Shown here in pieces: positions 45,911 to 55,781 of a stretch of DNA of 64,000 nt; positions within the stretch are counted from its first letter, which is position 1; each line of letters begins with the position of its first letter. The notes under the pieces are model-generated. The model had not been told where the DNA came from and ran no database searches. It saw only the letters and a list, made by a program, of their open reading frames with translations. The position numbers were made by a program, and so were the translations under genes. The stretch is from Bacillota bacterium. GTDB lineage: Bacteria > Bacillota > Clostridia > Oscillospirales > Oscillospiraceae. The stretch covers positions 17,040-81,039 of the forward strand of contig JAQXVF010000045.1 of the NCBI GenBank assembly GCA_029224785.1. The letters are read 5' to 3'.

Positions 45911-47620
45911 TTACGGACGTCCGAAGCCTCCCTTGCCACCTCCGGGACCGCCCGTTCCTCCGGGGCCTCCCATGCCGCCGCCGTAGAGGGTGGAGGTCAT
46001 GGTGATCCGGGTCTCAAAGGTGCCTGCCGTGACGGTATAGGTGCCGCCTACGGTGATCCCAGGGCAGGAGATGACCACGCAGTCATAGGATGCTTCTGCG
46101 GTCATCTGCGCCAGAACGTTGCCGCTTCCGTCCCGAATGGCGATTTCCGTTCCGGCATTTTGTGCGCCGGTGGAGACAAGAATGCTGCCCTGGTTTTCTG
46201 CCTGAGAGAAATTCTGGCTCATTCCGGCGGAGCCTGCTGCAAGGATGGTGCCCCCGGTGACGGTGCCTCCTGCATCGTAGTCCAAGGCACCATTGCCGGG
46301 ATTGGTGGGACCGGATACATAGACCTGTCCGCCGGAGACGGTGAGGGTGCCGTTGGCGTCCAGACCGTCCCCGCCTGCGTTGACAAACAGGGTGCCCCCG
46401 GAAATGGTCAGTGAGGCGGAGCCTCCGCCGAACCGGTCCCCGCCAAAGAAGCCGCCGAATCCGCTTCCGTCTGTGCCGCCGGCGGCGTTGATGCCGTCAT
46501 CGGAGGATTTGAGCGCCACATACCCGCCGGAAATGTGGATCGTCTGTCCTTCCAGTCCTTCATAGCTGGTGAGGATCTGAATCTGGCCGTCGGAAAGGGA
46601 CAACATCTCGTCGGCGTGGATTCCGTCATCTCCGGTGGAAAGGGTGAAACTGCCGCCGTCAATGGTGACATTTCCCCCGTGAATGGCATCATCGGCGCTG
46701 TCAATGTGGAAAACACCCTGGGTGATGGTCACATCGGCAGCCTTGATGCCTTTTGTGCTGGAAGTGGCTGCCGTTCTGCTGCCGGATCCACCGCCGGCTG
46801 TGATGGTGAAGTTGCCGCCGGAGACACACAGTGCCGTGGATGCGCTGACACTGTCACCTTGGGACTGAATCCGGAAGTCTCCGCCGCTGACAGTGATGGA
46901 CCCCAGGGAGATATCGTCCTTGTTTTCTCCGTGGAGACCATCTTTTCCCGTTTGCAGGGTGAAGTCTCCTCCGATGATCGTGAGAGAGTCCTTGGCGGAG
47001 ATCCCATGTTCCTGGGAAACCACGGAATAGGTGCCGGACAGGAAAGTGACGGTGTCTTTGCCTACGATGCCGTGCCCGGCCGGGGAGGAGACCGTAAGAG
47101 ATCCGCTGCCGTCAAAAATCAGATCCGCTTTGGAGAAGATGACGCCGTCCACATTGCTGTCGCCGGAATTCTCAAAGCTGCTGCCGTTGGAAAGAGTGTT
47201 GGAGGTTCCGGCCCCGGTGGTGATCGTCACCGTCTCGGCACTCTGGATCCAAACGGGGGCGCCGGTGCTGCAGCTCAGCTCCAGTCCGGACAGAAGAAGG
47301 ATGACGGTTTCTCCCTTGGCATCGACGATGACCTGACCGTCGGACAGAGAACCGGAGAGCAGATAGGTACCGGACCGGGAAATGATCGCCTGATTGCCGC
47401 TGATTTCCACACCATCACCGGAGACGGTAATCCCGGAGCCGGAGAAGGACAGACTTGTGTCACCGTCGGCAGCAGGCAATGAGGAAACGGCCGGAACCGT
47501 TTCCGGGGCAGCAGTTGTGCCGGAGGAAGGGGGTTCGGTGGGGGCGTCTCCTGCGGTGGCGCAGGCGGTCAGAAAAAGGGAAAGGCAAAGGAAGAGAAAT
47601 AGGAACCGATGTTTTTTCAT
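45911..47620 (-). CDS. Cthe_2159-like carbohydrate-binding-domain lipoprotein (beta-helix), Gly-rich C-terminus
   Basis: MKKHRFLFLFLCLSLFLTACA lipobox; repeated (T/S)I-GG-F-(L/I)-S-DGIHA/DGLHGEN beta-helix repeats; tail GGGMGGPGGTGGPGGGKGGFGRP. Confidence 0.8.
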   Translation of the reverse strand: MKKHRFLFLFLCLSLFLTACATAGDAPTEPPSSGTTAAPETVPAVSSLPAADGDTSLSFSGSGITVSGDGVEISGNQAIISRSGTYLLSGSLSDGQVIVDAKGETVILLLSGLELSCSTGAPVWIQSAETVTITTGAGTSNTLSNGSSFENSGDSNVDGVIFSKADLIFDGSGSLTVSSPAGHGIVGKDTVTFLSGTYSVVSQEHGISAKDSLTIIGGDFTLQTGKDGLHGENKDDISLGSITVSGGDFRIQSQGDSVSASTALCVSGGNFTITAGGGSGSRTAATSSTKGIKAADVTITQGVFHIDSADDAIHGGNVTIDGGSFTLSTGDDGIHADEMLSLSDGQIQILTSYEGLEGQTIHISGGYVALKSSDDGINAAGGTDGSGFGGFFGGDRFGGGSASLTISGGTLFVNAGGDGLDANGTLTVSGGQVYVSGPTNPGNGALDYDAGGTVTGGTILAAGSAGMSQNFSQAENQGSILVSTGAQNAGTEIAIRDGSGNVLAQMTAEASYDCVVISCPGITVGGTYTVTAGTFETRITMTSTLYGGGMGGPGGTGGPGGGKGGFGRP

Positions 47621-47783
47621 GGAATGACCTCCTTTGCCGGTAGTATAGCCGGAAAATCTTAAACGTACATGAAAGAAACGGAAAAGGATCTGTGAACACG
47701 GCTTCATAAGTTTTCTATGATGGTTTCACCGGGATCTGGATTCTCCGCGTTTTCCTTTCGGTAAAAATGAATAAATAGTGGAC

Positions 47784-47812
47784 ATTTCAAAACAGATCTG
47801 CTATAGTATTTG
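47784..47812 (+). promoter_or_regulatory. Promoter of BspA-like gene (TGGACA-N17-TATAGT)
   Basis: TGGACA and TATAGT separated by TTTCAAAACAGATCTGC; implies a ~190-nt leader. Confidence 0.5.
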
Positions 47813-48008
47813 CAATACAAAGCGGGATGATGCTTGAAGAGCAAGTGCTTTTGCGCTTGCTTGTGTATCAGATCCTTGGCACCATTTCGCCTGGAGTATG
47901 GTACAGGAATGGATGGGGGGAGATGTGGTACTTTTCAACGGTTTGAGCGTTTTATTTGACGCGTGGAATCCTTTATCCTCAAAAAAACATTAGATTGGAG
48001 ATTGTAGA

Positions 48009-50480
48009 ATGGCAAAAGCGAAGCATAGGATTGCAGCGAGGATTCTCTGCGCTGCGATGGTATTCCTGATTTGCGTTTCATTCCTTCCGGTGGGTGCCAA
48101 AGCCGCGTCCACCGCAAGCATCTACGTGGATCCTTCCGACAATGTGACGGAGTTTGACGCAAGAGAAACGATTCATTTTTACGTAAGAATTCGCAAGTAC
48201 AGCACCAGCGATACCGGAAACTATTATGTGTATATTTATAATGAATCCGGCAACAGAGTGGCTTACACCAGCGGCTCCATCAGCAACCTTTCTGTCGGAG
48301 TCACCAGAATTGATACCTTCTGGGATTATACCAGTGATCCCCATGAGATTGGCAAATACAGCGTTCGTTATTATACCTCCAACGATACCGGTGGCACAGA
48401 GTATTTCAGCGTTGTACATGACGAGGCTTCCTTTGGCTCCGGTTTGAAATATGAAATGGATCGCAACGGATTGCTGACGATTTCCGGAAGCGGCGCAATG
48501 CCTTCCTTCGGATACAGCGACCAGCCCTGGAGAGGCCAGGAAAACGCAGTGAAAGAGGTCGTCATTGAAGACGGAGTTACCGGAATCGGTGATCACTGCT
48601 TCTATGACTTCCCCAATATCCAGAAAGTGACGATTGCGGGGTCCGTGCGCAGTATTGGCGAGTATGCATTCTCGTATGATGGCGGACTGCAGGAAGTTGA
48701 GATCAAAAGCGGAACGAAGATCATTGGCAGACGGTCTTTTTCGAATTGTACCGCCTTGTCAAAGCTGACTCTGCCGTCAACGGTTACTTCAATTGAAATC
48801 GCCGCATTTGACGGCGTTTATTTGGATGATATTTACTATCTTGGCAGCCAGGAGCAGTGGAACAATATCAGCATTAAGAGTCTCAATGATTGTCTGTCCA
48901 CTGCCAATCTTCATTTCGAAGGCTTTAGCTGGAAGCTGAGCAACGGGGTCCTGACGATTTCCGGCAAAGGCCCCATGCCGGATTATGACAACGAATCAGC
49001 CCCGTGGGATACGGAGCAGGTTAGGAGCATTGTGATTTCCGATGGCGTGACATCGATCGGAAACTCCGCATTTCTTTCCTGTGATTATGCAACCAGTGTT
49101 TCTATCCCCACAAGTGTAACCAGCATCGGCGACTACGCGTTTGCGTGGTGTTCGCGTCTGAACACCATCGACATTCCGAAAAACGTTACCAACATCGGTG
49201 ATTGGTCCTTTGTCGGATGCACTGGTTTGACTGGGATCAACGTGGATACAAACAATACAAAATATACATCCAAAGACGGTGTGCTTTTCTCCAAAGACAT
49301 GACGCAACTGATTTGCTTCCCCGCGAAAAAAAGCAGAGCTTATCAGATCCCCTCAGGCGTGACCACGATCGGGCTCGCGGCGTTTAATAACAGTGGAATT
49401 ACAAGCGTTTCTATTCCTGACAGCGTTACGGAGATTGGCATGCAAGCATTTGCGTGGTGTAAAGGGCTTACAAGCATCACGATTCCCAAAAATGTGGTTA
49501 CGATCGATTCGTTTGCGTTTTTCGAAGCCGGCTTGAAGAGTATTGTGTTCAAAAGCTGTCCCAGCATCGATGACTACGCATTCGCTGATGTCACCGCTAC
49601 GGTATATTATCGTTCCACAGACGGATGGACTTCCTCCAATCGGAAGAGCTTTGGCGGAACGCTCACCTGGAAGCTGCTGCAGAACGGCTGGAACAATCTG
49701 GGTGGAAAGTGGTATTATTTTGTAAACGGTGAGGAAGTGACCGGCTGGAAGCAGATCAGCAGCAAGTGGTACTATTTTGATGCCTCCGGTGTCATGCAGA
49801 CCGGTTGGAAGCAGATCAGCGGAAAGTGGTACTATTTCAATGCCAACGGTGCGATGCAGACCGGATTTGTCAAGATCAACAGCAAAACCTACTATTTCAA
49901 CGCCAATGGTGTCTGGCAGAAATATGTTGGCTGGCAGCAGGTCTCCGGGAAGTGGTATTACTTCAATCAGGACAGCGTGATACTGACCGGCTGGCAGCAG
50001 ATCAATAGCAAGTGGTATTACCTGGGCACCGACGGCGCGATGCAGAAGGGCCTGCTGAAGATCAACGGCAAGCTGTACTACTTCAATGACAACGGTGTTT
50101 GGCAGAAGTATGTTGGCTGGAAGCAGATCGACGGGAAATGGCATTACTTCAATCAGGACAGTGTTGCAGTGACCGGTTGGCAGCAGATCAAGACCAAGTG
50201 GTACTACTTCGGTACCGACGGCAGTATGAAGACCGGTTGGCTGGAGCTCAATGGCAAGAAGTATTACCTGGATGCCGATGGCGTCATGCAGACAGCGTGG
50301 ACGCAGATTGACGGCCAGTGGTATTACTTCAATGCCGGCGGCGATATGAAGACTGGCTGGCTGCAGCAGGGCTCGACCTGGTATTATTTCAAGGCCGACG
50401 GTGTCATGGCCTGTGACGAGACCCTGACCATTAACGGAAAGACCTACACATTCAGCTCCACCGGCGCGTGGATCCAGTAA
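48009..50480 (+). CDS. Secreted BspA-type leucine-rich-repeat surface protein with C-terminal CW-binding (choline/glucan-binding-like) repeats
   Basis: Signal peptide; LRR_5 repeats (VTSIGNSAFLSCDYATSVSIPTSVTSIGDYAFAWCSRLNTIDIPKNVTNIGD); ~13 GWKQI-GKWYYF-A-G-MQT repeats. Confidence 0.93.
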   Translation: MAKAKHRIAARILCAAMVFLICVSFLPVGAKAASTASIYVDPSDNVTEFDARETIHFYVRIRKYSTSDTGNYYVYIYNESGNRVAYTSGSISNLSVGVTRIDTFWDYTSDPHEIGKYSVRYYTSNDTGGTEYFSVVHDEASFGSGLKYEMDRNGLLTISGSGAMPSFGYSDQPWRGQENAVKEVVIEDGVTGIGDHCFYDFPNIQKVTIAGSVRSIGEYAFSYDGGLQEVEIKSGTKIIGRRSFSNCTALSKLTLPSTVTSIEIAAFDGVYLDDIYYLGSQEQWNNISIKSLNDCLSTANLHFEGFSWKLSNGVLTISGKGPMPDYDNESAPWDTEQVRSIVISDGVTSIGNSAFLSCDYATSVSIPTSVTSIGDYAFAWCSRLNTIDIPKNVTNIGDWSFVGCTGLTGINVDTNNTKYTSKDGVLFSKDMTQLICFPAKKSRAYQIPSGVTTIGLAAFNNSGITSVSIPDSVTEIGMQAFAWCKGLTSITIPKNVVTIDSFAFFEAGLKSIVFKSCPSIDDYAFADVTATVYYRSTDGWTSSNRKSFGGTLTWKLLQNGWNNLGGKWYYFVNGEEVTGWKQISSKWYYFDASGVMQTGWKQISGKWYYFNANGAMQTGFVKINSKTYYFNANGVWQKYVGWQQVSGKWYYFNQDSVILTGWQQINSKWYYLGTDGAMQKGLLKINGKLYYFNDNGVWQKYVGWKQIDGKWHYFNQDSVAVTGWQQIKTKWYYFGTDGSMKTGWLELNGKKYYLDADGVMQTAWTQIDGQWYYFNAGGDMKTGWLQQGSTWYYFKADGVMACDETLTINGKTYTFSSTGAWIQ
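49863..50234 (+). repeat. Two tandem 186-bp (62-codon) higher-order repeats within CW-binding region
   Basis: G[FL][VL]KIN-K-YYFN-NGVWQKYVGW-Q--GKW-YFNQDSV--TGWQQI--KWYY-GTDG-M at 49863-50048 and 50049-50234. Confidence 0.88.
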
Positions 50481-50550
50481 TCGAAATTGAGGCCGCCCGC
50501 CTGGGCGGCCTCCACCTACGATTGCGCAAATATCCGTTGATAGGAAGAAT

Positions 50551-50588
50551 CAAGCCCTCCGTTACCGGAGGGCTTGCAGTGTTTTTTG
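50551..50588. terminator. Bidirectional terminator
   Basis: CAAGCCCTCCG-GTTA/TTA-CGGAGGGCTTG then GTTTTTT; a second hairpin GAGGCCGCCC/GGGCGGCCTC at 50489-50512. Confidence 0.8.
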
Positions 50589-50593
50589 GAAGA

Positions 50594-51979
50594 TCAGGCG
50601 GTTTCGGCTGCGTCAAGAGCCTCGGCCTCCGACAGACGCTTCATGGTCTTTCTGTAGACAGGGATGGCCAGGAACAGGCTCAGGAAATCGGCAACGCCCT
50701 GAACGCAGACAACACCGACTGCCTTGAACAGGTAGGCCAGCAGATGAACGATGGGCAGGAAGCAGGTGCCCTGGCGGCAGGTGGAAAGAAGCAATGCGCC
50801 CTTGGCGTCACCCAGACCGGCACAGAGCATATTGACGGTTGCCACCCAGGCGTGGATCGGCATTGCCAGACACTGGATGCGGATGCACAGGGCACCAAGG
50901 CGCTGCATTTCCGGATCTGCCTTGGCAAAGAGGCTGATAAAGCCGTTGGCAAAAACGCCCAACACCACTGCCATGATCAGACCGCCCACGACTGCCACCC
51001 TGGAAGTGAAGTGGAAGGACTCCCGGACCCGATCATACCGCTTGGCGCCCCAACAGAAGCCTGCCACAGGCTGGAAGCCGGTGCCCATGCCCAGAATAAT
51101 GCCGAAGGGGAACATCATGACCTTGTTGGACACGCCGATACCGGCCAGAACGGAGTCGGAAATGCTGCCGGCGATGTTGTTGAGCACGATGGCAGCCACC
51201 ACGGCCAGGCCGGAACGGAACATGGAGGAGGAACCGACACTGACGATCTGCTTCATGATCTCAACGGTGGGCTTGAAATTCCGGATGGAGATCCGCAGGA
51301 TGCTGCGGTGGGTGATGTAGGGGTAGATCAGAATGGAGAAGCTGATGAGCTTGGAAATGGCAGTTGCCATGGAAGCGCCGGCCACACCCAGGTTCAGCTT
51401 GATGATGAAGATGGGATCCAGGAAGCAGTTGATGATGCCGCCGATGCCCATGCCCACCATGGACAGCATGGAGTTTCCTTCCGCCCGGAGGCACTGGTTC
51501 ATGACAAAGTTGGCAGCCATGAAGGGAGCTACCAGCAGAATGTAGGTGGCGTAGTCGATGGCATACTTTTCACAGGTTGCGGTGGCGCCCAGCATCCGGA
51601 CCATGGGGGTCATGAATGCGATGCCCAGAACCATGACCAGCATACCGAAGAATATGGCCAGGAAGAAAGCGGAGGAAAGGACCTGATCGGCCTTTTTCTT
51701 GTTTCCCTGGCCCAACAGTCGGGCGATATAGCTGTTGGCACCTACGGCCAGCAGGGAACCGGCCATCATGATGATCTGGTCCAGAGAGCTGTTGACACTG
51801 ACTGCGGCAGTGGCGTTGGTGCCCAGGCCGGAGACGAAGTAGGTGTCAGCGAGAGAATAGATGGCGTTGATGAGAAATGCGATGATGGATGGCAGAGACA
51901 TGGAGGCGATCAGCTTCGGCATGGGCATGGTGAGCATTTTGTTCTGCCGAAGACTGGTATCCTTGGACGTGCTTGGCAT
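50594..51979 (-). CDS. MATE-family multidrug efflux transporter
   Basis: Multi-TM; MPMPKLIASMSLPSIIAFLINAIYSLADTYFVSGLGTNATAAVSV; GFQPVAGFCWGAKRYDRVRES. Confidence 0.93.
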   Translation of the reverse strand: MPSTSKDTSLRQNKMLTMPMPKLIASMSLPSIIAFLINAIYSLADTYFVSGLGTNATAAVSVNSSLDQIIMMAGSLLAVGANSYIARLLGQGNKKKADQVLSSAFFLAIFFGMLVMVLGIAFMTPMVRMLGATATCEKYAIDYATYILLVAPFMAANFVMNQCLRAEGNSMLSMVGMGIGGIINCFLDPIFIIKLNLGVAGASMATAISKLISFSILIYPYITHRSILRISIRNFKPTVEIMKQIVSVGSSSMFRSGLAVVAAIVLNNIAGSISDSVLAGIGVSNKVMMFPFGIILGMGTGFQPVAGFCWGAKRYDRVRESFHFTSRVAVVGGLIMAVVLGVFANGFISLFAKADPEMQRLGALCIRIQCLAMPIHAWVATVNMLCAGLGDAKGALLLSTCRQGTCFLPIVHLLAYLFKAVGVVCVQGVADFLSLFLAIPVYRKTMKRLSEAEALDAAETA

Positions 51980-52155
51980 AATGAATCCCTTCTTTTTCCC
52001 AGAATAGAAAATCGTTGCGAATGCAACATAATGATTTCCTATTCTACCATGCGATAGGGGATGCTGTCAAGGGAACGGGGGAAATTTGTGTAGTATGCTA
52101 CTTATCGGTTTTCATACCCCGGGGATTCTGCACGAAAAACAAAAATATGTCCAAT

Positions 52156-52186
52156 CAAAACAGCCTGCCGTTTTCCGGCAGGCTGT
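52156..52186 (-). terminator. Terminator of pepF-like gene
   Basis: CAGCCTGCCG-TTTT-CGGCAGGCTG stem followed on the minus strand by TTTTG. Confidence 0.8.
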
Positions 52187-52202
52187 CAGAATGGACTACG
52201 AA

Positions 52203-53894
52203 TCAGAATCCGGAGGACTCCAGCACCTTCAGAACACCGGAGACGGACTGGGCTACGCTGCCGGGGACGAAGGGATTGCAAAGACCGGCGTATTCCAGAG
52301 TGTCGAAATACCCGCGCATTCCGCCGCTGCGGCACAGCTTCAGATAGTCGTTCCACGCGGCATCCCGGTTTTCCAGCATCTTCGTGTAGAACTCGAAGGC
52401 GCAGGTCTGGGCCAGGGCATAGTCGATGTAATAGAAGGGATACATGAAAATGTGCTGCTTCTGCATCCAGAAGCCGCCCTCTTCCAGGAAGGCGTTGCCG
52501 TCATAGTCCCGCCAGGGCAGGTATTTTCGCTCCAGCTCATGCCAGACCCGACGGTAGTCTTTCCCGGTCATTTCCGGATTCTCATAGATCCGGTGCTGGA
52601 ACTCATCCACGGCGCACATATAGGGCATACAGGCCAGGGAATCCACCAGATGGGCATAGCGGTACTTATCGGCTCCCTCTCCGAAGAACAGCTCCATCCA
52701 GGGGAAGGTGAAGGTCTCCATGGACATGGAGTGGATCTCGTTGATCTCGGAGGTGGAATTGCACAGGCTGTCGATGGGAATGGTCTTTCCGGCGGTGTAG
52801 GCCTGGAAAGCGTGGCCGGCCTCATGAGTCAGCACGTCGGTGTCGGCGGAGGTGCCGTTGAAATTGGAGAAGATGAAGGGCACCCGTTCGTTGGGGATCC
52901 GGGAGCAGTAGCCCCCCAGCCGCTTTCCGGGCTTGGTTTCCAGATCAAAGAGCTGATGCTCCACCATGTAGTCGAAGAATTCTCTGGTCTCGGGGGACAG
53001 CTCGGCATACATTTTCCGGGCCGCGGCAACCATGAATTCCTTGTCGCCGTGGGGATCGGAGTTGCCCTCCGGGAAATAGAGGTTTTCGTCGTAGTAGTGC
53101 ATCTTGTCGATGCCCAGACGCTGGGCCTGCGCCTGCCGCAGCTTCGCCACGGCGGGGGTGATCACTTCCTGCACCTGCTTGCGGAAGGCGGCAGCCTGCT
53201 CTGCACCGTAGTCAAAGCGGCCCCGGCACAGGTAGATGTAGGGGATGTATCCGTCAAAGCCCATCTTGTTTGCCATGCGGATGCGCAGCTTAACCATGCG
53301 TCCGAGAATGTCGTCCAGTTTGTCGGCAACCCCTTCGTAGAGCCTGGACCACTGCTGGAAAGCGGCTTTGCGCACCTGCCGGTCCGGGTGTTCCATAAAG
53401 GCCAGCAGACCGTAGAAATTGCAGGACTTGCCCATGAATTCCACGCTGCAGCCGGCTACGGCCCGGGAGTATTCGTCCACCAGCAGGGACTCCTCCACCA
53501 GATCCTGAGAAATGGCCGGATCCTTGGTACGGACCTGGTTTTCCAGCAGAACGAACACCCGGTCTCCGAACTCCCGGGAGAAATCCTTCCGGTAGGGAGA
53601 GTCCAGCAGGGCCTGGTTCCATGCCTTTTCATAGGCGATCAGCCCCGGCTGCTCCCGGTTGATGAATTTCTTCTCTTCGGCATAGAAGGGATCGGCGGTA
53701 TTGATGTCTGCCCGGATCATGCACACGGAGGCCATGGTGGCAGGCTCCCGCATAGCCTTCTGCCGTTCGAAAAACACCTGCCTCATTTCTTCGTAGGAAG
53801 CGGCATTTTTCAGCTTTTCCGTGTAGGAGGAGAGCATCTCGGCCACGGCCTTGTAGTCCGGCCGGCAGTAGGGGATTTCTGCGAATGTTTTCAA
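52203..53894 (-). CDS. M3-family oligoendopeptidase (PepF-like)
   Basis: HEAGHAFQAYTAG (HExxH) and M3-type flanks; TTG start with GGAAGG RBS inferred from minus strand AAAGGAAGGTCGATCCCC-TTG. Confidence 0.92.
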   Translation of the reverse strand: MKTFAEIPYCRPDYKAVAEMLSSYTEKLKNAASYEEMRQVFFERQKAMREPATMASVCMIRADINTADPFYAEEKKFINREQPGLIAYEKAWNQALLDSPYRKDFSREFGDRVFVLLENQVRTKDPAISQDLVEESLLVDEYSRAVAGCSVEFMGKSCNFYGLLAFMEHPDRQVRKAAFQQWSRLYEGVADKLDDILGRMVKLRIRMANKMGFDGYIPYIYLCRGRFDYGAEQAAAFRKQVQEVITPAVAKLRQAQAQRLGIDKMHYYDENLYFPEGNSDPHGDKEFMVAAARKMYAELSPETREFFDYMVEHQLFDLETKPGKRLGGYCSRIPNERVPFIFSNFNGTSADTDVLTHEAGHAFQAYTAGKTIPIDSLCNSTSEINEIHSMSMETFTFPWMELFFGEGADKYRYAHLVDSLACMPYMCAVDEFQHRIYENPEMTGKDYRRVWHELERKYLPWRDYDGNAFLEEGGFWMQKQHIFMYPFYYIDYALAQTCAFEFYTKMLENRDAAWNDYLKLCRSGGMRGYFDTLEYAGLCNPFVPGSVAQSVSGVLKVLESSGF

Positions 53895-53987
53895 GGGGAT
53901 CGACCTTCCTTTTCTTTGAAGCTGAAGACAGTATAGCATATTTTCCTCCGGCTGTCATCTGTTTGCCCACGGAAAACAGAGGATTTT

Positions 53988-54893
53988 TCAGGAAAGCTCA
54001 GAAAGATACTGCTGGGCTCCTGCGGCAGCGACTGCCCCGTCGGCGGCTGCGGTGATGATCTGCCGCAGAGGCTTCCTGCGCACGTCCCCGGCGGCAAAGA
54101 CCCCGGGCAGGTTGGTCCGGGTGGACTCGTCGGCCATGATATAGCCTTCCTCATCCAGGATAAGCTGTCCCCGGGCCAGCCCGGAAGCGGGGGCGGTGCC
54201 CACAGCCACAAAAAGTCCGTCGCAGGAAAGGGTTTTTCCTGTGCTCAGGGTCAGGCCGGTGAGCCGGTCGGTATAGGACAGGGACTGGATGCCGGCATTC
54301 AGGCAGAATTCCACGTTGGGTTTTCCTCGCAGCCGCTCCACATCCCCGGGACTTCCCCGGAAGGCATCCCTTCTGTGGATGAGATACACCCGGCTGCAAA
54401 GGCCGGAAAGGTACAGAGCGCTTTCCAGAGCCGTGTTGCCGCCGCCCACCACGGCAACGGGTTTGCCCCGGTAGAAATTGCCGTCGCAATGGGCACAGTA
54501 ATGGAGGCCCCGGCCCACCAGCCGGGACTCCCCGGGCAGATCCAGCCGTTTGGGTTCGGCACCGGTGGCCAGGATCACCGTTTCCCCCAGGAAGGTTCCT
54601 GCGGAAGTGACGGCGGCTTTGCGCCGGGGGAGAAGCTGAAGCTCCGTCGCCTGGGCGTAGAGGGTCCGGGCACCGGCTGCCTCGGCGGCGGAGCGCATGG
54701 CATCAGCCAGGGAATATCCGGCGATGGACGCAATACCGGGATAGTTTTCCACCGTGTCGGTAAGCAGCATCTGTCCGCCGGCGCAGAGTTTTTCCAGCAC
54801 CAGCACCGACAGCCCTGCTCTTGCGCCGTACAGCGCTGCGGAATAACCTGCAGGACCGCCTCCGATGATCAGAATTTGGTAAACAGAATCCAT
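53988..54893 (-). CDS. trxB: Thioredoxin-disulfide reductase
   Basis: IIGGGPAGYSAALYGARAGLSVLVLEK; HYCAHCDGNFYRGKPVAVVGGGNTALESALYL; GVFAAGDVRRKPLRQI. Confidence 0.95.
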   Translation of the reverse strand: MDSVYQILIIGGGPAGYSAALYGARAGLSVLVLEKLCAGGQMLLTDTVENYPGIASIAGYSLADAMRSAAEAAGARTLYAQATELQLLPRRKAAVTSAGTFLGETVILATGAEPKRLDLPGESRLVGRGLHYCAHCDGNFYRGKPVAVVGGGNTALESALYLSGLCSRVYLIHRRDAFRGSPGDVERLRGKPNVEFCLNAGIQSLSYTDRLTGLTLSTGKTLSCDGLFVAVGTAPASGLARGQLILDEEGYIMADESTRTNLPGVFAAGDVRRKPLRQIITAAADGAVAAAGAQQYLSELS

Positions 54894-54954
54894 GGTTCTC
54901 CCCCTTTTCCATAGCTTTTCCACCTGTGGGGAAAATCATTCGGAAGGACGGGGA

Positions 54955-54990
54955 ACAATAATACCCTGCCGGACTGATCCGGCAGGGCGC
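54955..54990 (-). terminator. Terminator between trxA and trxB
   Basis: CCCTGCCGGA-CTGA-TCCGGCAGGG followed on the minus strand by TATTATT. Confidence 0.7.
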
Positions 54991-54993
54991 TTT

Positions 54994-55308
54994 TCAATGC
55001 TTGTCTACAAACTCCAGGATCTCCTGCTTGGGCATGGCGCCTACGGTCTGGGCGACGACGGCGCCGTTTTTCACCAGTACCAGCATGGGGATACTCATGA
55101 CCCCAAAACGGGCGGCAAGCTCGGCTTCCTCGTCCACGTTGACCTTGCAGACCAGAAGATCCGGCCGCTCCCGGCCGATCTCCTCAATGGCAGGGGCGAT
55201 CATTCTGCAGGGGCCGCACCAGGGTGCCCAGAAATCCATGAGGACAGGCTTGGTGCTTTCGGCAACCAGGGAGTTGTAGGTTTCTTTGGTAATGTGTGTT
55301 ACGGACAT
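54994..55308 (-). CDS. trxA: Thioredoxin
   Basis: PVLMDFWAPWCGPCRMIAPAIEEI (WCGPC), MSIPMLVLVKNG; start re-set to 55308. Confidence 0.96.
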   Translation of the reverse strand: MSVTHITKETYNSLVAESTKPVLMDFWAPWCGPCRMIAPAIEEIGRERPDLLVCKVNVDEEAELAARFGVMSIPMLVLVKNGAVVAQTVGAMPKQEILEFVDKH

Positions 55309-55376
55309 AACAATTCCTCCATTTCTGTTGTATTCTTTGGTAATCGCACCGCGGAAGGGCACGATTTGTAAACATT

Positions 55377-55781
55377 TCAGCATTCCCGAACCGAAAGAAG
55401 GTCATCCATGGGAATCAAAGTCCCATCTTTGAGCAGGATGGATCTGGAATTCGGGTCCACCTTTTGCAGGACGCCCCGCACGGTCCGGTATGCGCCGCCG
55501 GCTTTTCGGATATCCTCCACAAAATAGGTGATCTCTGCGGTGATCCCCTGGGAGATCCGGGAATGCATCTCCTGCAGAAGATCGTTGATCTGCAGCTTAT
55601 GCTCTTCCGACAGCAGGATCTTTCCGTCGGTGAGCCGTGCGGCTTCCTGCATTTGGGCATCCAGTCCGGTCAGTGCCGCAAAGGGGGCAAACTGAGCGGC
55701 CCGGTCCTCCGGGGACATCCGGGGATGCCGGACGGACTCATGGTGAGGAAGGTACAGAAGATCGTCGTATTTTCCGCTCAT
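55377..55781 (-). CDS. YolD-like family protein
   Basis: RHPRMSPEDRAAQFAPFAALTGLDAQMQEA; overlaps Y-family polymerase gene. Confidence 0.85.
   Translation of the reverse strand: MSGKYDDLLYLPHHESVRHPRMSPEDRAAQFAPFAALTGLDAQMQEAARLTDGKILLSEEHKLQINDLLQEMHSRISQGITAEITYFVEDIRKAGGAYRTVRGVLQKVDPNSRSILLKDGTLIPMDDLLSVREC

Noticed and set aside
49680-50470. Regularly spaced ~60-bp repeats that might look CRISPR-like
   Set aside because: They are in-frame CW-binding protein repeats without conserved-repeat/unique-spacer structure.
54905-54945. TTTTCCACCTGTGGGGAAAA upstream of trxB as another DnaA site
   Set aside because: Does not match TTWTNCACA and is isolated; more likely promoter-proximal coincidence.
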